Below the pieces are notes generated by a model. The model was given only the letters and a program-made list of their open reading frames with translations. It was not told where the DNA came from and searched no databases. Of a stretch of DNA of 64,000 nucleotides, positions 17,805 to 26,040 are shown piece after piece. This DNA is from Alcanivoracaceae bacterium (GTDB lineage: Bacteria; Pseudomonadota; Gammaproteobacteria; Xanthomonadales; Marinicellaceae). Numbering within the stretch: the first letter of the stretch is position 1; every line of letters begins with the position of its first letter. The stretch is taken from assembly GCA_016744455.1 (NCBI GenBank), contig JADGEI010000001.1, forward strand, positions 518,884-582,883. The letters are read 5' to 3'. A program made the translations under genes and the position numbers.

Positions 17805-18665
17805 TCATTTTATTAATTTTTCATACTCTGAAAAGTCATGATCTGTATATTTCTGCTTTAATTCCTTCAAAAACACAGTAGCTTTATCAATGTGTTTTTG
17901 ACTAATTAAACGCTCAAGTTTTTCTATGTCATCTGTCAATGCATTTTGACTATCAGATTTTCTCAAACCTGTTACCATTATATTATCGAGTTCATGTTCT
18001 TCAATAATCACGCTGTTGTATGATTCTTGAGGTAATCCTAAAGCATCATCATTTATAGACGCTCCCTCTTTGAATGGACTTATTGCTGGAGGAGTTGTTG
18101 CTATCTGTTTTTCCTCTTTAGCTGTATTGTTTTTCAATCTTATGTCTTTCTTATTCAGTCTTTTTTTAGGTGATTTATATTCAGGGGTTGTTAGAGGTTC
18201 TTTAGTTTTCAAACTAAAAGAACCATCTAAAGCCTCATTATCTTGATAAAGGGCACCAATTTCTTCTCTGTTTTCTACCTTCTTTTTTGCTGACGGTGCT
18301 TTATTATTGGCTTTTTTGAGTTTTTTTATGTGAGATGCTTTTCGTTTTATTACTTGTGGTTTTGGTGCGACAAGTTCTTCAGAAACAAAATCGACATCTA
18401 ATGGAATGGGCTTTTCATGTACCATTGGAGTGACTTGCATGTCTTGGTTGATGTTTTGTAAATTTAAAATAATGCTAAATCCCATAACAAAAACTGCAGC
18501 AGTTGCTAGTGAATACATCCAATTTCGATTCTTTACAGTAACTGGATTTGATGATTTGCAGCTTTCTTTTGCATGAGATAAGATCAGGTCATCTAAAGAG
18601 GCTGGAGAGCGTTCATTTTTTGTTTTAGTGTATATGTTGTCAATTGAATTATCGTTATTATTCAT
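17805..18665 (-). CDS. Putative membrane anti-sigma factor partner
   Basis: 286 residues, not recognised as a named family. It has a short hydrophilic N-terminus (SLDDLILSHAKESC), one membrane helix at about 49-70 (WMYSLATAAVFVMGFSIIL), a Lys/Pro-rich middle (for example KRKASHIKKLKKANNKAPS) and a helical C-terminal part (IEKLERLISQKHIDKATVFLKEL). The start overlaps the ECF sigma stop as ATGA, and one N-terminal cytoplasmic segment plus one membrane helix is the usual anti-sigma layout. It lacks the HxxxCxxC zinc motif of ZAS anti-sigma factors. The anti-sigma role is inferred from position and topology only. Confidence 0.6.
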   Translation of the reverse strand: MNNNDNSIDNIYTKTKNERSPASLDDLILSHAKESCKSSNPVTVKNRNWMYSLATAAVFVMGFSIILNLQNINQDMQVTPMVHEKPIPLDVDFVSEELVAPKPQVIKRKASHIKKLKKANNKAPSAKKKVENREEIGALYQDNEALDGSFSLKTKEPLTTPEYKSPKKRLNKKDIRLKNNTAKEEKQIATTPPAISPFKEGASINDDALGLPQESYNSVIIEEHELDNIMVTGLRKSDSQNALTDDIEKLERLISQKHIDKATVFLKELKQKYTDHDFSEYEKLIK

Positions 18666-19213
18666 CGAATATTCTCCAAATGGCTGCGCAATTTTTTTAT
18701 GGAATAGCGATAACGGGATTTAATTTTTTCTAAACCGTCACCTAACATTTTGGCAATTTGTGGTAATGTTAAGCAGGCCTCTTGATGCAGTAAAAAAACC
18801 TCTCTTTGATTAAAGGGTAATTTATTTATCGCATTCTTTAATTCGTCTGATAGTTTTTTAGTCTGTAAGTCATTTTCTGGGTTCCAATTGCTGATGCTAT
18901 CAATATCTTCATCAGTGTTAGATTCAAATGTTTTAATTTCAAGGTTGTTACGACGATACCAGTCAACTAAACGGTTATGAGCCAAAGTGTAAATCCATGT
19001 TTTAAATTGAGCAGTGACTTTATAATTGGTTTTGGAATTAATAATTTTCATCCATAAATCCTGTGCTAATTCTTGGCAAATAGTATCATTGCTTAGGTGG
19101 CGAAGAAAGTAGCGATAAAGAGCATCTTTATGTCGAACATAAAGTAACTCGAATGCTTTGTTGTCATTTTTGGCAAAGGCTAACATTAGCTCTTCATCGC
19201 TTCTTTCAGGCAT
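18662..19213 (-). CDS. ECF RNA polymerase sigma factor (RpoE-like)
   Basis: 183 residues. Region 2 has ELMLAFAKNDNKAFELLYVRHKDALYRY, then AQDLWMKIINSK and FKTWIYTLAHNRLVDWYRR (the -10 recognition helix). Region 4 has LPFNQREVFLLHQEACLTLPQIAKMLG and IKSRYRYSIKKLR, the -35 recognition helix-turn-helix. It lies 24 bases after the VWA lipoprotein gene and overlaps the anti-sigma-like gene, so the three form an operon: VWA lipoprotein, sigma, regulator. A similar YfbK-sigma-membrane protein set occurs in other proteobacteria, which suggests an envelope response. The signal is not evident. Confidence 0.9.
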   Translation of the reverse strand: MPERSDEELMLAFAKNDNKAFELLYVRHKDALYRYFLRHLSNDTICQELAQDLWMKIINSKTNYKVTAQFKTWIYTLAHNRLVDWYRRNNLEIKTFESNTDEDIDSISNWNPENDLQTKKLSDELKNAINKLPFNQREVFLLHQEACLTLPQIAKMLGDGLEKIKSRYRYSIKKLRSHLENIR

Positions 19214-19237
19214 ATAAAATAAGGGTGATTAAATCCG

Positions 19238-20950
19238 TTATTCTACATGATTAGCGACTGTTTTGGTTAAACTTTCTGCTAATGAGACCAATTGTAAAAA
19301 CTCGCCTCGGTAACCAAAATTATCATCGGTCATGGTTTGTTTTACTAAGTTTTGCACTTCTTTGTAACTAAAGTTTTGGGTCATCTTACCACCACGTAGT
19401 AATTGTCCAAAACCAGCTACAGCTGCCGACAATTTAAAATTGTTAGAAGTTTGGCTAATTTTTTCTTGAAACTGGTTGTTGTTAATTGTGTTAACAATCA
19501 ATTTTGAAGTATTACCAGCAGGTTTTTTGTAGCGCACTTTTAACGTTGCAATTTCATTAGAAAACGGCTTTTTCTTATTGTTGCTTTGGTATTTTAAAGG
19601 TTCAACCCAGCCTTTATCGCCATTAAGCACTACTTCATACAATGCAGTAACCGAATGCCCGGCGCCAATTTCACCTGCATCTATTTTGTCGTTGTTAAAA
19701 TCTTCATTGTTTAATACGCGGTTTTCATAGCCAATAAGGCGATATTGAGAAACAATCAATGGATTAAACTCAATCTGGATTTTAACATCTTTAGCTATTG
19801 TCATTAAAGTTGAACTCATTTCTTGTACTAGAACTTTGTTGGCTTCTTTTAGCGTATCAATATAAGCATAGTTACCATTTCCAGCATCCGCTAGTTGCTC
19901 CATTAACGCATCATTATAATTTCCACTACCAAACCCTAGTGTTGTTAATGAAACTCCTGTTTCACGTTTACGTTCGGCTAGTTCTTTTAGCTGTTCAAAG
20001 TTAGTTGTTCCAACATTGAAATCTCCATCTGTCGCAATAACAACGCGGTTTATACCGTCTTTGATAAAATTTTCTTCAGCTATTTGATAAGCTAAATTTA
20101 TACCTGCAGCTCCATTAGTGGAACCACCAGCGTCAAGCTTGTCCAATGCTTGCATTATTTTGGATTTTTTATCACCACTTGTTGATTCCAATACAGTTCC
20201 TGCTGCTCCGGCATAGACTACAATGGCTACTTTATCATTTTGAGTTAAATTTTTGGTTAATAGGCCAAATGATGATTTTAATAATCCGAGCTTGTTAGCT
20301 GAATTCATCGAACCAGAAACGTCCACTAAAAACACTAAATTTGAATCAGGACGTTGAGATTTTTCCACTTCATAACCTTGGATGCCAATATGTAATAGTT
20401 TGGCCTCCTCATTCCATGGGGAAGGTGCAAGTTCTGTACTAATTGAAAAAGGTTGCTCATTTGTTTCAGGTTTTGGATAATTGTAACTAAAGTAGTTGAT
20501 AAGTTCTTCGACACGAATGGCATCTTGTGGAGGGACCTGACCATTATTGAGTATTCTACGCATATTACTGTATGCAGCTGTGTCAACATCAATACTAAAG
20601 GTTGATACAGGGTCGTTTTGTACCAATTTGACTTGATTATCTTTGTAGTGTGTGTAGTTTTCATTATAAGGTTCAACCATGGGCGATGCTGGCATGTAAT
20701 AATTCATTTGATCTGCAGCAGCCCCCATTTTATAAGCTTCTTTTCTTACTAAAGGTCGTGCTTTTTTTGGTTTATTCAGGCTTGTCGTTCTGTTGCCAAT
20801 AATCGCAACTTCTTCAGCTTCGATTAAATCTACTGTGACTGCTTGATTAATATTTGTTTTGACAAATTCTTTATCTTCTTTATATTGGCTACAAGCGGTG
20901 ATGCTGGCAATTGCCAATGCTAGAATGGTTTTTTTATAATAAATATGCAT
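19238..20950 (-). CDS. VWA-domain lipoprotein (YfbK-like)
   Basis: 570 residues. The N-terminus ends in the lipobox ITACS (Cys about 20), so it is probably a lipoprotein. The VWFA N-terminal part is NDPVSTFSIDVDTAAYSNMRR and NYFSYNYPKP. The von Willebrand A domain follows with an intact MIDAS motif, VFLVDVSGSMNS, a TNGAAGI loop and VVIATDGDFNVG. The C-terminal region, ending MTDDNFGYRGEFLQLV, matches the extension of the YfbK family. GAGG lies about 6 bases before the ATG. It is the first gene of the sigma/anti-sigma-like operon. It is expected to bind metal and a protein ligand at the envelope; the ligand is unknown. Confidence 0.88.
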   Translation of the reverse strand: MHIYYKKTILALAIASITACSQYKEDKEFVKTNINQAVTVDLIEAEEVAIIGNRTTSLNKPKKARPLVRKEAYKMGAAADQMNYYMPASPMVEPYNENYTHYKDNQVKLVQNDPVSTFSIDVDTAAYSNMRRILNNGQVPPQDAIRVEELINYFSYNYPKPETNEQPFSISTELAPSPWNEEAKLLHIGIQGYEVEKSQRPDSNLVFLVDVSGSMNSANKLGLLKSSFGLLTKNLTQNDKVAIVVYAGAAGTVLESTSGDKKSKIMQALDKLDAGGSTNGAAGINLAYQIAEENFIKDGINRVVIATDGDFNVGTTNFEQLKELAERKRETGVSLTTLGFGSGNYNDALMEQLADAGNGNYAYIDTLKEANKVLVQEMSSTLMTIAKDVKIQIEFNPLIVSQYRLIGYENRVLNNEDFNNDKIDAGEIGAGHSVTALYEVVLNGDKGWVEPLKYQSNNKKKPFSNEIATLKVRYKKPAGNTSKLIVNTINNNQFQEKISQTSNNFKLSAAVAGFGQLLRGGKMTQNFSYKEVQNLVKQTMTDDNFGYRGEFLQLVSLAESLTKTVANHVE

Positions 20951-21128
20951 TTTTTACCTCATTTTGATTGATTGTGTTTCTATAATCGAATGAGCTATCT
21001 ATTAGGGTTAATTATTTTTTACTCGTCAGCATAATTATGCAAAGCAACTATGATCAAACACAAGTTCTCTATTATAAACATTAGATATTTATACTTTCAA
21101 AGGCAACTTCTTTTGAGGGGTTTAAAGA

Positions 21129-21509
21129 CTAAAATCCTCCTTTTTTCACCTTAATTAATTCGCGGCGTGATTTTTTGTCGGGGTGCTTAGGGGGGCGCGG
21201 AGCGGTGGAATAGGTCATTTTGTTGACCGTAATAGCGTCTTCTCGCGCTTTTATTGACTCAGGAGTTTCTTGGTAACATTCAACAGCAATTTTAGCAGCA
21301 ACGCGTTTTTCAATTAAGCATATAACTTCTATATTCCAGGAAATTTCACCTTTGCGAATAAGGATAGTATCACCAATATTGACGACTCTTGATGGTTTGA
21401 CTTTCTGCTCAGCAATTTTAACTTTCCCATTTTCAACATGTTTTTTTGCAAGTGAACGAGTTTTATAAAATCGGGTGGACCACAACCATTTATCAATTCT
21501 TACAGCCAT
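21129..21509 (-). CDS. hslR: Heat-shock protein 15-like ribosome recycling protein (S4 domain)
   Basis: 126 residues. An S4 RNA-binding domain spans about residues 1-65 (RIDKWLWSTRFYKTRSLAKKHVENGKV). A basic C-terminal tail with TYSTAPRPPKHPDKKSRRELIKVKKGGF is the hallmark of Hsp15. In E. coli, HslR rescues stalled 50S subunits that carry peptidyl-tRNA. It is divergent from the thrS leader, with about 90 bases to the leader ORF, and is monocistronic. No heat-shock promoter was confidently seen. Confidence 0.92.
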   Translation of the reverse strand: MAVRIDKWLWSTRFYKTRSLAKKHVENGKVKIAEQKVKPSRVVNIGDTILIRKGEISWNIEVICLIEKRVAAKIAVECYQETPESIKAREDAITVNKMTYSTAPRPPKHPDKKSRRELIKVKKGGF

Positions 21510-21587
21510 AATAGTTAGTATTTAATTAAATAAGCGATGATTTTAACAAATAAAGCACAAAAATATTATATAAATTAATCTAAGTGT

Positions 21588-21593
21588 TATAAT
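21588..21593 (+). promoter_or_regulatory. Candidate -10 box for the thrS leader
   Basis: TATAAT sits 6 bases before the ATG of the small leader ORF. If it is used, transcription would begin at or beside that ATG, making a leaderless mRNA. No good -35 box lies 17 bases upstream, so an alternative start from the TTAACA...TATTAT stretch at about 21543-21569 is also possible. Confidence 0.45.
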
Positions 21594-21599
21594 TCAGCT

Positions 21600-21623
21600 A
21601 TGAAAACGACGACCAAAAACTAA
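21600..21623 (+). CDS. Threonine-rich leader peptide MKTTTKN upstream of thrS
   Basis: ATG AAA ACG ACG ACC AAA AAC TAA encodes MKTTTKN, with three Thr codons in a row out of seven. It lies 73 bases before the thrS start, and an intrinsic terminator stands between the two. This is the layout of amino-acid attenuators such as thrL, where slow translation of Thr codons stops the terminator forming. No Shine-Dalgarno sequence precedes the ATG; the TATAAT 6 bases upstream suggests a leaderless start. It is too short for the ORF track. The peptide's role is inferred from sequence layout, with no expression data. Confidence 0.6.
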   Translation: MKTTTKN

Positions 21624-21646
21624 TTTTAGTCACACTTAAACTGCAT

Positions 21647-21670
21647 AAGCACTTTGAGTGCTTTTTTTTT
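21647..21670 (+). terminator. Intrinsic terminator (attenuator) in the thrS leader
   Basis: AAGCACT-TTG-AGTGCTT forms a 7-bp stem with a 3-base loop followed by at least seven further T. The only gene upstream (hslR) runs the other way, so this terminator can only act on the thrS leader transcript. Its 3' arm could instead pair with CACTTA at 21633-21638 (six pairs, one of them G-U), which would prevent termination. A further hairpin, GACCAAAA/TTTTAGTC (21611-21631, one mismatch), covers the last leader codons. Confidence 0.7.
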
Positions 21671-21695
21671 GCTTAATTTAAATAGAATAAATACA

Positions 21696-23603
21696 ATGCC
21701 AATTATTACTTTAACAGATGGTTCACAACGTAGCTTTGACAAGACAGTCAGTGCATTTGATGTCGCAATGGATATCGGCCCAGGCCTCGCTAATGCGGCT
21801 CTGGCAGCTAAAATTGATGGGGAATTAGTGGACTTGGCTACAACAATTTCCAACGATGTTGAATTGTCAATAGTCACCAGTAGAGATGAAGACGGTTTAG
21901 AAGTCATTAGACATTCTACAGCTCACTTAATGGCACAAGCCGTAAAAAGATTGTATCCTCAAGTTCAAGTGACTATTGGGCCAGTAATTGATAATGGTTT
22001 TTTCTATGATTTTTCTAGTGAACATCACTTTACGGATGAGGAATTGATAAAGATTACGACAGAAATGCGTAAGATTGTTAAACAAAAACTACCTGTTGAA
22101 CGTCATACTATGTCTCGTGATGAGGCAATTAAATTATTTGAAAATATGGGTGAGAATTACAAGGCTGAAATTATTGCTGACATTCCTGAAGATCAAATAT
22201 TGAGCTTGTATAAACAAGGTGAATTTATTGACTTATGCCGTGGCCCACATGTACCAAACACTTCAAAGCTAAAAGTTTTTAAACTCATGCACGTGGCTGG
22301 TGCCTATTGGCGAGGTGATAGCAATAATGAAATGTTACAACGTATTTATGGTACAGCATGGGGTGACAAGAAAGACCTGAAGGATTATCTGCATATGCTT
22401 GAAGAAGCAGAGAAACGAGATCATCGTAAGCTTGGGAAGCGGATGGATTTGTATCATTTTCAAGAAGAAGCTCCTGGAATGGTTTTTTGGCACCCAAATG
22501 GTTGGTCTATTTACCAAACTGTTCAACAGCATATGCGTAACAAGCTAAACTTACGTGATTACAAAGAAATTAATACACCAGAAATTGTTGACTATAGTTT
22601 GTGGGAAAGATCAGGACATGCCGATAAATTTAGTGATGATATGTTTGCCATCACAACAGATGAACGCAAATATGCCATAAAACCAATGAATTGCCCTTGT
22701 CATGTACAGGTTTATAATCAAGGGTTAAAAAGTTACCGAGATTTACCTTTAAGGTTGGCTGAATTTGGTTCTTGCCACCGTAACGAGCCATCTGGTGCTT
22801 TACATGGTCTAATGCGTGTACGAGCATTTGTGCAAGATGATGCTCATATCTTTTGCACAGAAGAACAAATCCAAACTGAAGTTTCAGAATTTATAGATTT
22901 TTTACATGAAATTTATCAAGATTTTGGTTTTACTGAAATTATCTATCGATTATCAACTCGTCCAGAAAAGCGTGTGGGTAGTGATGAAATATGGGATAAA
23001 TCAGAACAAGCTTTAGCAACTGCTTTAGATAATAAAAACCTTGATTGGGAAGAGTTGCCTGGTGAAGGTGCTTTTTATGGTCCCAAAATTGAGTTTTCAT
23101 TAAAAGATTGTTTGGGGCGTGTTTGGCAATGCGGTACAATTCAGGTTGATTTCTCTATGCCAGATAGATTAGATGCAACTTATATTGGTGAAGATGGTGA
23201 TCGTCATGCGCCAGTCATGTTGCATAGAGCAATATTAGGATCATTTGAGAGATTTATCGGAATTCTTATTGAGCATCATGCGGGTAACTTACCATTTTGG
23301 CTTGCACCAATACAAGCAGTAGTAATGAATATTACAGACGCTCAAAGCGAATATGCGGCCAAAATAGCACAAACTTTGCAAAACAATGGATTTAGAGTTA
23401 AATTAGACTTGAGAAATGAGAAGATTGGCTATAAAATTCGCGAACATACTTTAGAGAAGTGTGCTTATATGTTGGTGGTTGGAAATAAAGAGATGGAAAG
23501 CCAGACAGTAACAGTGAGAAAGTTAAATGGTGAAGATATTGGAAATATGTCAATAGATTCCTTGTTAGAACACTCAAAACAAGCAATGATCGATAAAGTT
23601 TAA
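21696..23603 (+). CDS. thrS: Threonyl-tRNA synthetase
   Basis: 635 residues. The TGS domain starts [14 protein letters not shown]. The editing domain follows, with [16 protein letters not shown] (the HxxxH zinc/editing motif). The class II catalytic core has [41 protein letters not shown], and [11 protein letters not shown] opening the anticodon-binding domain. The track begins at a TTG inside the leader terminator (21654); the real start is ATG 21696. No strong Shine-Dalgarno sequence is visible. It begins the translation block leading to infC. Control appears to be by leader attenuation, unlike the tRNA-mimic operator known for E. coli thrS. Confidence 0.98.
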   Translation: MPIITLTDGSQRSFDKTVSAFDVAMDIGPGLANAALAAKIDGELVDLATTISNDVELSIVTSRDEDGLEVIRHSTAHLMAQAVKRLYPQVQVTIGPVIDNGFFYDFSSEHHFTDEELIKITTEMRKIVKQKLPVERHTMSRDEAIKLFENMGENYKAEIIADIPEDQILSLYKQGEFIDLCRGPHVPNTSKLKVFKLMHVAGAYWRGDSNNEMLQRIYGTAWGDKKDLKDYLHMLEEAEKRDHRKLGKRMDLYHFQEEAPGMVFWHPNGWSIYQTVQQHMRNKLNLRDYKEINTPEIVDYSLWERSGHADKFSDDMFAITTDERKYAIKPMNCPCHVQVYNQGLKSYRDLPLRLAEFGSCHRNEPSGALHGLMRVRAFVQDDAHIFCTEEQIQTEVSEFIDFLHEIYQDFGFTEIIYRLSTRPEKRVGSDEIWDKSEQALATALDNKNLDWEELPGEGAFYGPKIEFSLKDCLGRVWQCGTIQVDFSMPDRLDATYIGEDGDRHAPVMLHRAILGSFERFIGILIEHHAGNLPFWLAPIQAVVMNITDAQSEYAAKIAQTLQNNGFRVKLDLRNEKIGYKIREHTLEKCAYMLVVGNKEMESQTVTVRKLNGEDIGNMSIDSLLEHSKQAMIDKV

Positions 23604-23641
23604 ACAATAATATACTAATTAATATTTGAGGATTTAATAAA

Positions 23642-24169
23642 ATCGCAAAGAAACACCAAACGAGAATAAACGATGCAATTAAAGTGATGAAAGTACGCTT
23701 AATTGACAGCGATGGTAAACAGGTAGGCATATTGGCAACAGATGCTGCTTTAGACAGAGCAAAAGCACAGAAATTGGATTTGGTAGAAATATCGCCCAAA
23801 GCTGAACCGCCAGTTTGTAAAATAATGGATTATGGAAAGTTCAGATTTGAAAATTCCAAGAAAAAACAAGCTTCAAAGAAGAAGCAAAAAAGAGTTCAAC
23901 TTAAAGAAGTTAAGTTCAGGCCAAATACTGAAGAAGCGGATTATCAAGTTAAACTTAAGAATTTACGTAAGTTTATTGGTCAAGGCAATAAAGTTAAAGT
24001 CACTATCATGTTCCGTGGTAGAGAACTTGCGCACAGAGATATTGGTGCAAATATGCTAGATCGTCTAGAAGACGATTTGATTGATGAAGTTATGGTAGAG
24101 CAACGTCCAGCAAAAATGGAAGGACGTTTTATGATTATGTTATTAGCCCCAAAAGCGACGGCTAAGTAA
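23642..24169 (+). CDS. infC: Translation initiation factor IF-3, probably starting at AUC
   Basis: IF-3 checks start codons on the 30S subunit. The track begins at GTG 23684, but the family N-terminus lies upstream in frame: ATC GCA AAG AAA CAC reads (M)AKKHQTRINDAIKVMKVRLID, matching the conserved RIN..I and VRLID region. No ATG, GTG or TTG exists between the stop at 23627 and this point. ATC at 23642, with GAGG ten bases upstream, is therefore the likely start, like AUU in E. coli infC. That rare codon lets IF-3 repress its own synthesis. Downstream motifs include LDLVEISPKAEPPVCKIMDYGK and VKVTIMFRGRELAHRDIG. The resulting length is 175 residues, normal for IF-3. Confidence 0.93.
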   Translation: MAKKHQTRINDAIKVMKVRLIDSDGKQVGILATDAALDRAKAQKLDLVEISPKAEPPVCKIMDYGKFRFENSKKKQASKKKQKRVQLKEVKFRPNTEEADYQVKLKNLRKFIGQGNKVKVTIMFRGRELAHRDIGANMLDRLEDDLIDEVMVEQRPAKMEGRFMIMLLAPKATAK

Positions 24170-24241
24170 CAATCATTCGGGCACAAACGCCTAAGAATAT
24201 GGATATAGAAGTACAGATTAGTTTATTCTAATTGTTAACAG

Positions 24242-24284
24242 CAGTAAGTTAATGAAGCAAAAACAGGTTTCCTGTTACTTACTG
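24242..24284 (+). promoter_or_regulatory. Structured leader before rpmI, possible L20 operator
   Basis: CAGTAAG (24242-24248) can pair with CTTACTG (24278-24284), enclosing a second small hairpin, ACAGG-TTT-CCTGT. The structure lies in the 144-base infC-rpmI gap, about 30 bases before the rpmI start, where L20 binds mRNA to repress rpmI-rplT translation in E. coli. I see structure but no proven L20 site. Confidence 0.4.
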
Positions 24285-24313
24285 TAGTTTTATTACTAAA
24301 ATGGAGCATTATT

Positions 24314-24511
24314 ATGCCAAAAATGAAAACAAAAAAAGGTGCTGCAAAGCGCTTTAAGAAAACTGCCAATGGCTTTAAGCGTGGTTACGCTAACAAGAGC
24401 CATATCTTAACCAAAATGACAACTAAACGTAAACGTAACTTACGTGGTACTGACATGATCGATGAATCAGATATCAAACAAGTTAAGTCAATGTTACCAT
24501 ACGCGAAATAA
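24314..24511 (+). CDS. rpmI: 50S ribosomal protein L35
   Basis: 65 residues, highly basic. [32 protein letters not shown]-type sequence and the ending VKSMLPYAK are the L35 signature. GGAG lies 8 bases before the ATG. It follows infC and is 12 bases before rplT, the conserved infC-rpmI-rplT order. Confidence 0.98.
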   Translation: MPKMKTKKGAAKRFKKTANGFKRGYANKSHILTKMTTKRKRNLRGTDMIDESDIKQVKSMLPYAK

Positions 24512-24523
24512 GGAGAAGATATA

Positions 24524-24880
24524 ATGGCAAGAGTTAAAAGAGGCGTTACAGCAAGAAGACGTCATAAAAAAATATTAAAACAAGCAAAAGGTTACTACAA
24601 TGCACGTAGAAAGGTTTATCGTGTTGCTAAACAAGCTGTAATCAAAGCTGGTCAATATGCTTATCGTGATAGAAAACAACGTAAACGTCAATTCAGAGCA
24701 CTTTGGATTACACGTATTAACGCTGCTGCACGTAACAATGGCTTATCATACTCACGATTTATCAATGGTCTTAAGAAAGCTAATATCTCTTTAGATCGAA
24801 AAGTTTTAGCCGATATGGCGGTTCATGACAAAGCAGGGTTTACTGCTGTTGCTGAATTAGCTACTAAAGCATTAAAGTAA
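24524..24880 (+). CDS. rplT: 50S ribosomal protein L20
   Basis: 118 residues, with the family start [24 protein letters not shown] and [21 protein letters not shown]20 helps assemble the 50S subunit and, in E. coli, represses its own operon. AAGGAG lies 7 bases before the ATG. A strong intrinsic terminator follows 44 bases after the stop and separates it partly from pheST. Confidence 0.98.
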   Translation: MARVKRGVTARRRHKKILKQAKGYYNARRKVYRVAKQAVIKAGQYAYRDRKQRKRQFRALWITRINAAARNNGLSYSRFINGLKKANISLDRKVLADMAVHDKAGFTAVAELATKALK

Positions 24881-24923
24881 AACTTCTGCCTGAGTTTTTT
24901 AAAACTCAACAGAATTAAATCTT

Positions 24924-24974
24924 AAGGGGAATTAGCCTTTCAGCTGAGCTGAGAGAGCTATTTCCCTTTTTTTT
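24924..24974 (+). terminator. Intrinsic terminator between rplT and pheS
   Basis: AAGGGGAA-T-TAGC pairs with GCTA-T-TTTCCCTT around an inner TCAGCT-G-AGCTGA hairpin, followed by a T-tract. The stem is long and stable. E. coli has the pheM attenuator at the same place, but here I find no ATG/GTG/TTG leader ORF rich in Phe codons before it. A second, smaller hairpin (TGAGTTTTTTAAAACTCA, 24891-24908) lies just upstream. It could be a plain terminator with partial readthrough or an attenuator of another kind. Confidence 0.75.
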
Positions 24975-25032
24975 ATGAAAAACCTAAAAGCACATTAATA
25001 GCAATTTGGGTTGAATTCACAACAGGTGAACC

Positions 25033-26028
25033 GTGGAAAATCTTAATCAAATATTAGAAAAAGCAATAACAGCGATTTCAGAGGCAACTAACAATCAGGC
25101 ACTAGAAGACATACGTGTTGCTTATTTGGGCAAAAAAGGCACAATAACGTCACAGCTAAAGCAACTAGGAACTTTAGCATCTGAGCTAAGACGTGAAGCA
25201 GGCGTGGAAATTAATAAAGCAAAAGGGAAATTGCAGCAAGAAATACAGGTAAGAAGAAATTTTTTACAAATCAAAGAGTTAGAAGAAAAACTTAATGCTG
25301 AATCTATTGATATAACATTGCCTGGACGGAAAGCGAAAAATGCAAATTTGCACCCTGTAACTCGAACAATGAATCGTATCACCAATTTGTTTGCAGGGCT
25401 TGGCTTTGAAGTTAAAACAGGTCCTGAAATAGAAGATGACTACCATAATTTTGAAGCTCTAAATTTTCCTGCGCATCATCCAGCACGAACCATGCACGAT
25501 ACGTTTTGGTTTAATGACGGTCACCTATTGCGTACGCATACATCTCCAGTTCAAATACGTGCGATGAAACATATGGAACCTCCTATAAAAATCATCGCAC
25601 CTGGTCGTGTTTATCGTAGTGATTCTGACCAAACACATACGCCAATGTTTCATCAAGTTGAAGGATTAGTTATCGGTAAAACAGTAACCTTTGCAAGTTT
25701 AAAAGGTGTTTTAAATCAATTTGTAAATGCTTTTTTTGAAAAAGACCTCGAAATTCGGTTACGCCCTTCCTATTTTCCTTTCACTGAACCGTCTGCAGAG
25801 GTTGATGTAGAGTGGCAAAAAGATGATGGAAGCACAAGTTGGCTAGAAGTTTTGGGTTGTGGTATGGTTCATCCTAATGTGTTGAGGGCAGGGGGTATTG
25901 ATCCCGAAATATATACAGGATTTGCCTTTGGATTAGGTGTGGAACGTTTTGCTATGCTACGTTATGGTGTTAAAGATTTACGTCAATTTTTTGAAAATGA
26001 TATCGCTTTCTTAAAGCAGTTCAAATAG
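25033..26028 (+). CDS. pheS: Phenylalanyl-tRNA synthetase alpha subunit
   Basis: 331 residues. An N-terminal coiled-coil arm (about 1-90) binds tRNA. The class II catalytic core follows with [80 protein letters not shown] and [18 protein letters not shown]. The start is GTG with AGGTGA 5 bases upstream. It follows a terminator and precedes pheT by 12 bases. It makes an alpha2-beta2 enzyme with PheT. Confidence 0.98.
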   Translation: MENLNQILEKAITAISEATNNQALEDIRVAYLGKKGTITSQLKQLGTLASELRREAGVEINKAKGKLQQEIQVRRNFLQIKELEEKLNAESIDITLPGRKAKNANLHPVTRTMNRITNLFAGLGFEVKTGPEIEDDYHNFEALNFPAHHPARTMHDTFWFNDGHLLRTHTSPVQIRAMKHMEPPIKIIAPGRVYRSDSDQTHTPMFHQVEGLVIGKTVTFASLKGVLNQFVNAFFEKDLEIRLRPSYFPFTEPSAEVDVEWQKDDGSTSWLEVLGCGMVHPNVLRAGGIDPEIYTGFAFGLGVERFAMLRYGVKDLRQFFENDIAFLKQFK

Positions 26029-26040
26029 GAGTTTAGACAA

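Noticed and set aside
24881-24925. pheM-like leader peptide
   Set aside because: No ATG, GTG or TTG; only a CTG frame with two Phe codons, so not annotated.
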